Source: Carnegiea gigantea
Lineage: Eukaryota; Streptophyta; Magnoliopsida; Caryophyllales; Cactaceae
Direction: 5' to 3'
NCBI GenBank assembly: GCA_029747015.1
Contig: JAKOGI010000436.1
Coordinates: forward strand, 395,001 to 459,000
Length of the DNA stretch: 64,000 bases
The translations under genes were made by a program, and so were the position numbers. The notes below the pieces were generated by a model that searched no databases, was not told the origin of the DNA, and saw nothing but the letters and a program-made list of their open reading frames with translations. Positions 24,501 to 34,178 of this stretch are shown here, in pieces; position 1 is the stretch's first letter; each line of letters starts with the position of its first letter.

Positions 24501-25600
24501 AACACCATAAATTTATCCAAATAAGGTCTCTATTCATAAGATCCATGAATGCATTGGGGCATTGGTGAGTCCCAAAGACATCACTGTAAACTTATAATCA
24601 CCATATGTAGTCCTAAAGGGCTATTTTAGGAATGTCTTATGGCTTCTAAGTTGGTCGTAACTAGACCTCACATTAATCTTTGAGAACACCCCAACTCCTT
24701 GTAATTGATCAAGCAAATCATCTATTTGAGGCAAAGGATACTTATTCTTAATGGCAATTTTGTTGACTCCCTATAATCTATACACAACCTTAAAGTTCCA
24801 TCCTTTTTCTTTACAAACAAAGCTGGGGCTCCTCAAGGTGATACACCTAGCCTAATAAACCCTTTTGTAGTAACTCGTCCAATTGGGTTTTAAACTCTTT
24901 GAGTTCTGTTGGGACCATCCTATATGGAACTTTTAAAATAGGTTGCACACCAGAAATTAGCTCAATCTCAAAGTCAATCTCTCTTTGGGCAGGTAAACCA
25001 GATAAATCCTCAAGAAAAACGATAGGAAATTCACACACCACAGAATATCTCCTATTTTTGTCTCCTACTCTTTAACTTCAGTGGCATAACATAAATATCC
25101 TATACAGCCTTGCCTTAATAACTTACTTGCCTCCATAATTGAAATTATGGAATACTCTTTCCCAAGTCTTTCCTCATAAAAGCATACTTCTTGACCTTCT
25201 CGGTCCTTTAGAGTGAACTTAAGATATTTACAATCTATGTTTGCCCATGTGTAGTTAACCAGCCCATTCCCAAGATTGTATCAAATTCTGATATGTCAAA
25301 CTGGATTAGATACCCAGGAAACTCATGCTCAATAATCACAATAGGAATATGTTTATAATGAACAGGACATTCTATCACTTGCCCGTTTGGCAAACCAATT
25401 CTATAGTTAGCCCACTCTTTATCTTTTTCTAAATTCAATTATATTACAGCTCGAGTGGATATCAACTAATGAGTAGTAACCGAATCAAACAAAATATAAA
25501 ATGGCTTTGAATTTAAAAAGAGAGTTCCATTAACCCCCATACTAGAAACTGCAGCTTCGTTCTTGTTCATCACGTAAGCTCGTCCCGCCGTTGTCGGTTT
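21574..25600 (-). pseudogene. Element B pol remnant
   Basis: Reading leftwards: protease (25600-25100) with FDTILGMGWLTTH (25235-25438) and the active site as FDSVTTH near 25475 (Gly replaced by Val); RT (25050-23570) with [37 protein letters not shown] and an intact catalytic FMDD near 24500; RNase H with YSDSSN (23298-23549); a linker (22983-23165); an integrase zinc-finger half (CLMCQRVKAEHQ near 22740); and integrase core and C-terminus down to the purine tract beside the 3' LTR. A hAT-like element interrupts RT at 23782-24365. Stops and frameshifts occur throughout. Confidence 0.9.
23782..24365. mobile_element. Non-autonomous hAT-like element in the RT of B, 584 bp
   Basis: It starts TAGGGTGGTAATTAC and, from the other end, TAGGGACTGGCAATGG. 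The flanks TTGAAAAC (23774-23781) and TTAGAAAC (24366-24373) are each one change away from TTGGAAAC, the sequence of the uninterrupted homologous site in element A near 8915; so the original 8-bp target is inferred independently. Arms are rich in GGATGATGG and GGGTGATGG repeats in inverted orientation. No transposase frame. Confidence 0.85.
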
Positions 25601-25615
25601 AGGCGGCATGGTTCC

Positions 25616-26644
25616 CTAACGTGGCAGTGTTAGTGGTCTTACAGCTCCTTTTTCTATAGCCTTTTGTCTTCTTGGGCAAGTGGCAATCAAGTGATCAGGG
25701 CTTCCGCACCATATGCATTTGTTAGTACCTACGCGACACTCTGCCGTAATATGGTTCTTTCGACCACACTTCGCACAAGGTTCTGTTAAAGCTGCTAGAC
25801 GACTCTTAGCAAGCCCAACAGCAGGTTGCTGCTGAACTACACTCTCATTTGATATATGACGGCCATTCCAATTCTTCTTCTGAGTCCCCGGGTTCAAGGG
25901 CCTCAATTCACTCTTCACTTGCTCCACTCTAGCAGCTCTTTCATACAACTCCGGATAGGTTGGAATTAGTTGACCAGGCAATTGGTTTCGAATATAAAGG
26001 CTAAACCTTCCTCAAACCTTCTCATTTTTAGCCTTTCAGAAGCCATAAAATCTTGAGCGAATCTCGACAACTCAGTGGATTTACTGGCATATTGCATCAC
26101 TATCATATTAACAATCATCTTTTTAACTCTATGAATTATTTCTCTTTTTGATGTTAAACCATGATTAGATGGAAGTTAGCCCTTAGCTCCTTAAGAAGCT
26201 TAGCCCAAGTATGCTCAAGTCCTTGCAACTTATCTTTCACAGTGCTCCACCAGATATCTGCTTCACCAGCTAGGTAAAAAGTCCCTATATTCACCTTTTT
26301 CTCCTCGCGTACCTCAACCACTGCAAATATTTTCTCCATTTCCCTAATCCAGTCCTCCAGTTCAACAGGATCAATCTTTTTACCTTAGGGTTGTGTCGAG
26401 CTACCCTATCTGCCAGCTTATCAATTTTAACGGGTTTTTTTTGGAGGTACATAGGGGGAATTCTTTTCATCAACTCAGCGATCAAATTCTTCTAGTAATC
26501 CAGGCTTTCAACATTACTAGACACTTTAAGGGCTAGTGTTGGACCTCCATTATAGTTTTGTTGGAGGTTCTCGCACTCTTGGTTGCCTGAACCCTGTGTC
26601 TCACCTTCATTATTATTTACATTGTTGTCTACAGACTCCGACAT
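25616..26644 (-). pseudogene. Element B gag remnant with two zinc knuckles
   Basis: ATG at 26644 opens MSESVDNNVNNNEGETQ; a stop falls near 26491. The capsid part (26154-26339) has FYLAGEADIWWSTVKDK, the usual gag tryptophan pair. The C-terminal part (25616-25981) has two CCHC knuckles, CAKCGRKNHITAEC and CIWCGSPDHLIATC, both complete. Several frameshifts break the protein. Its order, upstream of protease on the same strand, fits Ty3/gypsy. Confidence 0.85.
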
Positions 26645-26649
26645 ACTGA

Positions 26650-27200
26650 ATCACATAAATAGATATTATTATCTAAATTTGCATGATATTATGACAAAGT
26701 AATAAACATTCAAAATCAAAACATAATTTTAACTCATACACTACTTTCATTGCATATGCATATATATAAAAAGGCACTAAAAGAATGTTGCAATACATCA
26801 TGCTAGCACTTCCTGCATTTTAGCTAGGATTCCTAGCCTAGTCCCCTTCCACAGCTATGAACTGAAGTCATCTGCCTAGTCGAATTCGCCCTAAACCCAT
26901 AAAAGAAAAGGCAAATTACATCATCACAGCTGGTTAGGCTAGCCCACTTATACACATAATATACACACGCAATGCGCAAAAGAATACCACTTTACACCAA
27001 CTGTACTGTATATACAAGCAAAACTCAAAAGTCAGAACATAAGGTGAACTTTGTTAAACTCTAACGATCTTGTGACGGATCATAATCAAGGTCAGAAGAA
27101 TCATCGTCCTCCTTGCTCGAGTCGCTGCTACCATCAGATATCCTACACCTGAGTCGCCATCCCTAAAGGCACCCTCCTGCTCCCCTGGCTCTTCCTCATA
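26650..27200 (-). other. Spacer between the upstream frame and gag of B
   Basis: AT-rich, without a convincing reading frame. It would be leader RNA between the upstream frame and gag. Confidence 0.5.
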
Positions 27201-27224
27201 CTACTCGTATGACTCCTACTCCTC

Positions 27225-27845
27225 CTACTCCTCCATAGGCTTGACCTCCTCCTCATCAAGCTCGAACTCCTCCTTAGAACTCAAAATCAACTTCGGTGAA
27301 CTTGGCACATCTTCTACCACCTGAACCTCGCCAAAGGTACCTAAACCCTTCAATGAATTAGCAATATCCCTTGAGCTAGCCTGTGGCGGAGAGGTAAGCA
27401 TCTGCTGAGCTAGAGGTGGTTGGGGTGGGGGTCCCTGGGCAGGGGGAGGTGGAGGTGGAACAATCAGGGGAGGTATGCTAAGCGCGGGGTAAATATGCAA
27501 GAGTGACCCGTAAGAAATGCCCCTCAACTCCAGCTCCTCTCTCAATAACAACTCTCTGGTCATCGTAGTCCATGCTCTTAGAATATGAAACCTCTCCCCG
27601 TTAGCCCCCGGATCTCTTGTAACCATAAAATTGTCGTATCACAGTTTAAACTCGTGCCATGGTACAGTTAGTGGCAAGGTCCACAGGAGTCTATGTGTGT
27701 GAGCAAGCACATCATGAAACTCCAAAAAAGGGTCCTGCATGTGGGCTACCACAGCTGCATGAAGCAAGGAGATATAAGTCGCTACAGAGGTCCCTAGTAT
27801 CATGTGCATGTTGTATGAGTTGATGAGAACTCCAGGATGATCCAT
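27225..27845 (-). pseudogene. Upstream reading frame of element B (5' of gag), one in-frame TGA
   Basis: ATG at 27845 opens 68 codons (MDHPGVLINSYNMHMILG...), then TGA (27639-27641), and the same frame continues 137 codons to the stop at 27225. The N-terminal half has LLHAAVVAHMQDPFLEF and HTHRLLWTL; the middle has TRELLLREELELRGISYG; then comes a proline-rich stretch and an acidic C-terminus. The same protein, with the TGA at the same place, is recognisable in element D (57000-57693). It is the first frame downstream of the primer site, on the gag strand. I do not recognise the family. The ATG is preceded by a pyrimidine tract and TTTAG, like a splice acceptor. Confidence 0.6.
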
Positions 27846-27987
27846 CTAAACATGGAAAGCACAAAGAAAAGGAAAATAGCTGCATCCGCATACATATTTC
27901 CTAGAAAGCACGACTTACACATCTCATGCTCTTAAAACCTCACAATCTCGGCCCTTGAATACCCTACCACTCACAGTGATTTGCAAA

Positions 27988-28003
27988 CCTGGCTCTGGCA
28001 ACA
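27988..28003 (-). other. Degenerate primer-binding site of element B
   Basis: On the minus strand TGTTGCCAGAGCCAGG, next to the 5' LTR; compare TGGTATCAGAGCCAGG in element D. The first bases have mutated but the position and AGAGCCAGG core are kept. Confidence 0.75.
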
Positions 28004-29264
28004 CAACTGTAACACCCCAATCTCTAATACCCGATTATCTTAACTTCATAACTTATTATTCATGATCGCGGTGGAAGTCCTTGTTATTCATGGTCGCGGT
28101 GGAAGTCCTTTGACCAGAGGTATTACCACCATTTCGAGAGGAAACAAGGCTACATGGAACTACATACAACACTATATTACCCCCACATAGTCACTAAGTT
28201 CACTAAGCACTAGAATTAAAAACATACATTCTATAACTTGTCCAATGTATAATATACCTGGCAAACTTAACGTAGAATTACTAAACACTTTAGTAGACAT
28301 ATCATCCAAAAGTTTATACAGTCAGCAAGTTTCTAGGAGTATGAGCCTATGAATCACTGTGAGTACCTAGCTAGCTAATCTTCAGCAAAATACTGCAAAC
28401 CTCATTTATTTCTTACTATCTTCTGGCTTGCAGGAGAAGGACTGTTTACTGATCCCTTACCTAAAAACAAAAACGTAAAAATGTTCAAATGATGAACCTA
28501 AGCTCAGTACGTACATCACTATGCTCTAAAATAAGCTTTGTGTTCAGTTTAATTGTGCGCCTCCATTTCAAAGCATTTTCTTTGAAAACAGGGGAGAAAG
28601 AAAGTGCGAGTAAAGCTGATTTTCCAGTTATTATTTGAAAGTGGATTCCTATTGACATCTGAATTGATTTTGAGATAGGTGTACACCTCCCAGACCGATC
28701 GGGAAGCCTGAGCTACAGTCGCGCAGGTAAATTGAAGGGCGTATGCCCTGATAATTGATAACTGATAGGGCCATTTGTTTAGGTAACAAAACATTGCATC
28801 AAATGATTCATTATATGAACATTATATGAATTTTGCATAGTTTGAGAAACATGTGAGTTTTTGAAGAGCACAGACAACGTACGTACTTGGTTCTTGAAAT
28901 CTCTCTCCTTTATGATGAAAAATGCTTGTTGGTAGCTTGAAGTAGTAGATGTGGCATTGCTTCTGCTCCAAATGTGTAATTTTACGGTTAGCGTAAGTTT
29001 AGGAAAATGTATTAAATTTTCTGGTTTAATCGATAATTCAAAATCCTTTGGATCTCCTTTTTAGCTATCAGCATACTCCTTATTACTTAACTTGAGTCTA
29101 CGTCATCTTGTTTCTGTTCTTTTCTTTTGATATTGCTACCGCTAACTTTATTAATGTTATAATAGCGTAATGTTAAAACTCATCTCGTTTTAATGAACAC
29201 CAACGTTATGACTATATACACCCCTTCTCTTTATTGTAAACCTGCGAATATCATTGTCACACTT

Positions 29265-29429
29265 ATTAGTATTAATGTTATTATTATGAAGGTTATTTTT
29301 GTTGTGGTTATTATTATTTTTATTATTACTACTACTACTACTACTATTAGTATGGTTATTATTAAAAGCTTATTATTATTATTATTATTGTTAACATTTT
29401 TATTGCACTTCTACTACTACTACTACTAC

Positions 29430-29467
<38 letters not shown>

Positions 29468-29470
29468 TCT
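29265..29470. repeat. Trinucleotide tracts (CTA/ATT) in the 5' LTR of B
   Basis: ACT/CTA runs and an ATT run of about 40 bases, at the position homologous to 19565-19880 in the 3' LTR. Confidence 0.9.
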
Positions 29471-30641
29471 CTTTAATAGCCGCATCATTGGTAATCGTTG
29501 TTATGATTTAGACTATTTGATTGCGATATAGTCTAAGGGGAACACCATATGTTTGCTTTCCGGGTCCAGGTGTAAAACCTAATTCAATGAATGCTTGAGT
29601 TACACACAACTAGCCTCGAGTTTCATATTTGCCCCTGGTAAGGACTCAAATTTGGCCCACACTGACATTAAAAGAATATACTCTAATTAGTTTCAAAAGC
29701 ATATTTTCCTCTACTCCGTCAACCCCTCATGCTGCACCACACTCCCAAATGACTATTTTTAATATAACTTTATTAGTTAACACTTTGTTACTTCTAAACT
29801 AGGCTACTAATCCACATTAACTCAACAATTTTCCTCTAAGGTAAATTCATCTTCCACCTTTCCTCTTTACTATGGCTTTCTAACTCTCTTAGCATCAAGC
29901 CTATATGACATATACCCACACTACAACATCAACAACATCATACATACAAGTGACTCCTCATTCCCATTCAATTATCCCCAAAAACTTACTTAAAAATTAT
30001 TGCATCAACACAATTAAATTTAAACTTCATCCAAGCCTTGAGCTCTAAACCACCATATCCATGGCAACAACACACACATCCAACACATGTATATTTCATC
30101 AATTCCCTTCAAATATTCATTAAAATTCATTTAAACATGATTAACTCAACATAATCAAATTAAAATTCACATTCAAACCCCAAACCCTCACTCACCATAC
30201 TCTCCCTCAATCCCCCAAGCATACGAGTCAATCCACACATCCAAAATAATCCAAGAAATTTACAAATTAATACTCACCAAGGCTAATTAAACCATTAACT
30301 ACTAAAATTCAAACATAGAATAGTCAAGGCCAAATTAGGGTCACGGTCTCAGTCACTTTGGGCACACAAGGAGGAATGAAGAGGCTGACGACAGACACGG
30401 TGGTGACCGAGCGATGTGCTGGCGGTGTTTAGACGGCATGCTAGCGACGGAACCACGGCTGGGCAGCTGGCTTAAAAACAGACGGGGAGGGGTCTAGGCA
30501 GAGGTGAAGAAGCAGAGAGGGGGGAGGGGGTTTCGGGTAGCTGGGGGGAAATTTGGGGGTTTTGTTTTATCATTTTTGAATTTTGTTTTCCCTTGTTTAA
30601 CCCCTTTTATTTTATTGACACATTAGTTTGTCTAGATTTTT

Positions 30642-30890
30642 TCTATAAAAGGATTTTATAGAAAAAGGATTTCGTAAAAACACTTTATAGAATTCCAAGA
30701 GATCCCAAAAAAAAAAGATTTTGTGAAAACATTTTATAGAAAAAAAACTAAGGATAAGCAGTCAAGGATGAACTAAGAAATAATAATAAAGCAGCCTCTC
30801 TATAGATAGAGATGCTTATAGAGCGAAGGTTGTCTACATCTGGATTTCCCCAGACCCCGTGAAAGTGGGACCTACACTGAAAAGTGTTGT
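30642..30890 (+). mobile_element. SINE-like insertion with 20-bp target duplication
   Basis: Flanked by ATTAGTTTGTCTAGATTTTT (30622-30641) and ATTAGTTTATCTAGATTTTT (30891-30910); the 3' LTR of B has a single copy near 21074. Long duplications of this kind mark LINE-machinery insertion. The right half (GCAGCCTCTC... to CCCCAGACCCCGTGAAAGTG, ending TGTTGT) resembles the 3' half of the plant Au-type tRNA-derived SINEs. The left half is an A-rich repeat of TTTTATAGAAAAA-like units and not a tRNA head, so this is a truncated or composite copy. Confidence 0.65.
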
Positions 30891-31395
30891 ATTAGTTTAT
30901 CTAGATTTTTCTTATTTTGATCCTAATCACCTTCTTTTCTTTTCTTTTCTTTTTTCAACATGTATTTTGGGTAATTTCTTACCTAAAATTATTGAATGAA
31001 ATTTTGCACCATTTGGATGTAAAAATTTGGAAAAAGAAATTTTCATTTTCAATTATTACTCTTTGCACTTTTTTGTATACATAACTTACCTTATTATTAT
31101 CGTTGCATTGTTGCCATGTTTGTTTGTATACATATTAGTTCAAAATTACCCATTTAACAATTACGCTAATTTTTATTTAGCTAACATTCAAAAATTTATT
31201 AATATTTGAATGGATTAATTGGGAGTGTAATGAAATTTATTTTGAGGCCACTCTGTTGTATCAATCTGCAATTGCATAAATAGATTTACACATATATAAA
31301 TACTAAATTAAAATGCAGCGCCCAACTTAATTGATTTGTGATTAAGATAATTCAATGTAATTAGCATGATTTTAGATTCGGGCCGTTACATAAGT

Positions 31396-31880
31396 CAAGG
31401 AAGGACTCAATAGAAATGGGATCATTAAGCTCAATGTGAGGTGTAACCTCACTCAACTGCATAATTTAAGGCTCACTAAAAGAATGCTACTCAGAAAAGG
31501 TAACCTTTGACTGAACAAACATGCCACACTGATCATCAAAGTTAGCATCAGTCTAAAATCTATCTCCCTCTTCGGGCTCTCCTCATGGAGTCTGAAGCAG
31601 AGACAAATCATGAACGGTCAAAGTACCCTCAAGGGTGTCACTAACTATGCTAAACTCTAGGGAGGGCGTAGCTGCTAAAGGAGATGAGGGATCACTCACT
31701 TTCTCGAGGTCATCACAATGTGTATCATCATGAAAATCATGCCCTAAAGGAATTAGTGCCTCAGTCCTAACATCAAAGTCCTCACAAGACCTGACCTCAG
31801 CTGTAGGAGAGCCTAAACCAAGATTGGTCCTGAATAAATTATGCAAGTAAAACTCCCTATTAAAGGTAGCCAATGGCTTT
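31396..31880 (-). pseudogene. Element E interior, segment 3: upstream part of the decayed private frame
   Basis: The minus strand is open for 96 codons from 31873 to 31583; the first codon is TTG, with a TAG just upstream, so the true start is unclear. The protein is acidic (for example GHDFHDDTHCDDLEKVSD). A frame then continues with few stops (CGMFVQSKVTFSE, HIELNDPISIESFLDL) to the B insertion at 31395 and resumes at 18359. No gag, protease or polymerase motif is seen and I do not recognise it. Confidence 0.4.
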
Positions 31881-32189
31881 AATCTCTATTCTACCAAGTA
31901 CAAGAATTAGCGTCATGATCAAAGGAATCATAATAATTCCTATGAAACAGGAACATGGGAAGTTTAAGGGTGCTCATAAGATATACCCCCGACTGACTCT
32001 TATCCAAAGGTGTGTGCATCACCTAAGGGTCAGGAATGAGGTGACTAAAGATCTCTATGGCATTGTCATACTCCAAAGAATCATGAGCTAAATAATCAAG
32101 GAAATTTCAAATTTCATCCTCAGTCCTAGTGAACAAACATCCCCAACCCCCAGGGTACATAATCTCAACATGAACCCAATATTCATCTT

Positions 32190-32257
<68 letters not shown>

Positions 32258-32308
32258 CTAATAAGAAAGTAGCAAAGAAGAAAAAGATGTGGCCTAATCT
32301 CATGTCGC
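31881..32308 (-). other. Element E leader with microsatellite
   Basis: The RNA leader of E between its primer site and the decayed frame. No supportable frame; the histidine/threonine or cysteine/valine repeat frames here are artefacts of the CA repeat. Confidence 0.6.
32192..32256. repeat. (CA)n microsatellite, about 32 units
   Basis: An uninterrupted CA/AC dinucleotide run of about 65 bases, located in the leader of element E, 53 bases from the primer site. Confidence 0.98.
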
Positions 32309-32328
32309 CGTCCCCGACAACTGCGCCA
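32309..32328 (-). other. Primer-binding site of element E (tRNA-Asp type)
   Basis: On the minus strand TGGCGCAGTTGTCGGGGACG, seven bases from the LTR edge. It closely resembles the TGGCGCCGTTGCCGGGGA site used by Athila/Tat-type plant elements (tRNA-Asp). Confidence 0.85.
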
Positions 32329-32335
32329 AAAAACT

Positions 32336-32921
32336 TGTACGAGATTTTCAAGGTAAAATTTATAACTGCAAGCGTACAACTTTCATGGCAGTACTTGAGG
32401 GTTGTATCCTCAAGGATGTTAGATGAAATTAAGGTCACAAAAATTAAATCAAAGTAACTAATCCACTTTTCCAAATCAATCAAACTATAGCTATTTAAAA
32501 TATTTGCAAAAGCTTAGTAACTATTAGTTCACATGATCACATTAAGTAATTAACTAAGATGAAATTAATTAATTAAAGACAATAAATTAACCTAACCTAA
32601 AGTGTCACTAGCACCAGCATCCATAAATCTGACATCAACCAATACCAAATCCAATCAAATAAAACTACTAGAGAGCCATACCATCACTGACACAACCCAG
32701 ATGAAAGCCACACAAAAAGGACAAATAGAGAAATAGAACAAACAGAGACAAATAGAGAAGACAGAACAAATAAAACAAGCAGGTCGGACAGAGGAGAAGG
32801 GAAAGTAGAAGCCATAGCACCCTAGCTTCAAGCTCAGTACAAGAGAGGACCATGAACATATTCAACATTATGGGGAAGGGCAAGACGAAATAAGGACATG
32901 AGAACAAGACCTCCCTACCCT
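32336..32921 (-). repeat. Truncated 5' LTR of element E
   Basis: About 586 bp matching 10341 to about 10875 of the left LTR, with a roughly 50-base stretch near 32464-32515 absent from the left copy. Similarity stops at GACCTCCCTACCC; the remaining 1.1 kb of LTR and any target duplication are lost at the junction with element G. Confidence 0.85.
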
Positions 32922-33581
32922 TCATTATGAAAATGCTTGTTGGGTTGGGGGAAACAAAATAGGGGCTTAGCCCTATTATATGATGCCTCTTATATAGGTA
33001 TGTACATGAGTATGGTACATAGGTATGCACCTTAGAATTACTGTAACTTAAGTTGATAAAATCCCCCCTATTCAATTTCAAGATTTTTGATCCCCATTTT
33101 CTTTTCTTTTCCTTTTCTTTTGTCATGGATTTTATGTATTTGGCTAGTTCTTTTTGCAAGTTATTATTATAATTATCTTTTTTTACAGCTAATGTTTGGA
33201 GCATGGTATGTTTTAGGAAAAGTTAGAAACATTACCCATATTAATCAATTTATTCTTTGTACATGTTTTTGTTTCATTTACTAATATTTTGGTTCCATTT
33301 GTATATTGTGGGTTAATAAATTGTGTATATGCATCCCACAATTACTTATTCCCATAAATGGGTTAACTATGTTTATTTATTTGCGTAATTATGTATTCAT
33401 AAGTAAATGCTGAATAATTTTATATAGGCATAACTAAATTTTGTTTCAAGACCATTTGTCGTGTCGACCTACAACTGTACAAATATTTCGATGATCGAAT
33501 TTAAATGTGGCACCCAACTTAATTGAATTTGAATTGAGTTTAATTAGAGTAATTAACATTAATTAGATTTAGGCTATTATA
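32922..33581 (-). repeat. Truncated Tekay-like LTR of element G
   Basis: It starts inside an LTR (ATGAAAATGCTTGTTGG matches B at 19205 and 28911), contains the usual late-LTR sequence (CACCCAACTTAATTGA) and ends GGCTATTATA, as in D. The first part of the LTR is missing. Followed by the purine tract and the 3' end of pol, so it is a 3' LTR. Confidence 0.75.
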
Positions 33582-34178
33582 GCCTCCTCCCTTAAAATAA
33601 GTTTCGTCCTCGGAACTTTCAACTTCGAAGGAAATCTTAGATTTATCCCAAACAAGTATGAGTACCTATTCCTTATATCCTTTTCCGTCTCTATTGTTGC
33701 TTCTTGGGTGGTCATAGTTGGCTCATAAAACCTTAACTTGATAGTCCACTATTTGCACATAATGCATCTCATAAAATAACTTTTCTCATTAACGCCTACA
33801 GGCTCATTCACAATGGCATGGTCTGAGTCCGGAACATACTTTCTGAGCTTTGAAATGTGGAAACTTTGTGCATATGCTCAAGTTCCATGGGTAACTCTAA
33901 TCCATAACCCAAAGGTTGAACTTTTCAATAATTCATGGGGCCTAATGTACTTATGGCTCAGTTTTCTTTTGACATTGAACCCCCTAAAACCTTCGAATGG
34001 AAACTTTTCCAAATACTATATCTCCCATCTGAAGCTCCAATTGTCTCCTCATTCTGTTTGTATAACGCTTTTGTTAGCTTTGAGCAGCCTTGATGTGTTC
34101 TTGAATCTTTCTTACCTTCTCAACGATCTCCTTGATTAATCTGAACTCTATAATTAACACATCATCTAAACTCCTTCA
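33582..34178 (-). pseudogene. Element G pol 3'-end remnant
   Basis: After a purine tract (33582-33600) the minus strand matches, base by base in blocks, the integrase C-terminus and linker of A (6700-7270) and B (21600-22190): a CTCATTCACAATGGCATG block, an AACATACTTTCTGAGCT block, and the region ending CATCATCTAAACTCC. Similarity stops at about 34178. Reading frame badly broken. It could be the second half of a tandem or recombined partner of element A. Confidence 0.7.

Larger units (their letters stand above)
18365..31390 (-). mobile_element. Element B: full-length Tekay-like Ty3/gypsy chromovirus, decayed
   Basis: LTRs 18365-21573 and 28008-31390 begin TGTAAC and end in ATTACA or GTTACA. 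A perfect TAAGT duplication flanks it (18360-18364 and 31391-31395). Between them, on the minus strand, lie an initiator-tRNA-Met-like primer site, an upstream frame, gag with two zinc knuckles, protease, RT, RNase H and integrase. Long LTRs, the TGTAACACCC start and this domain order fit Tekay/Del. A hAT-like element (23782-24365) and a SINE-like piece (30642-30890) inserted later. Multiple frameshifts make it inactive. It is inserted in the interior of E. Confidence 0.93.
28008..31390 (-). repeat. 5' LTR of element B
   Basis: 3,383 bp from TGTAACACCCC to GGGCCGTTACA. Longer than the 3' LTR mainly because of a 249-bp insertion plus a 20-bp duplication at 30622-30910. Contains the GC-rich block with hairpin at 28736-28749. 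Confidence 0.93.
10341..32921 (-). mobile_element. Element E: non-autonomous LTR element with tRNA-Asp-type primer site, hosting F and B
   Basis: The left LTR (10341-12028) and truncated right LTR (32336 to about 32921) share several hundred bases of clear similarity, both starting TGTACGAGATTTTCAA. The primer site beside the right LTR makes that the 5' LTR, so E is on the minus strand. After removing F (12974-17503) and B (18365-31390) the interior is only about 2.7 kb, with no gag, protease, RT or integrase motif: a large non-autonomous (LARD-like) design. It is inserted in the gag of element A. Lineage (Tat/Athila side of Ty3/gypsy) is inferred from the primer site. Confidence 0.78.

Noticed and set aside
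32170..32483. Frames with His-Thr or Cys-Val repeats of about 95-131 codons
   Set aside because: They are produced by the CA dinucleotide repeat in the leader of element E.
32668..33204. A 178-codon minus-strand frame with a hydrophobic tail
   Set aside because: It crosses the junction of two truncated LTRs (E and G) and has no motif; chance frame over a rearrangement.
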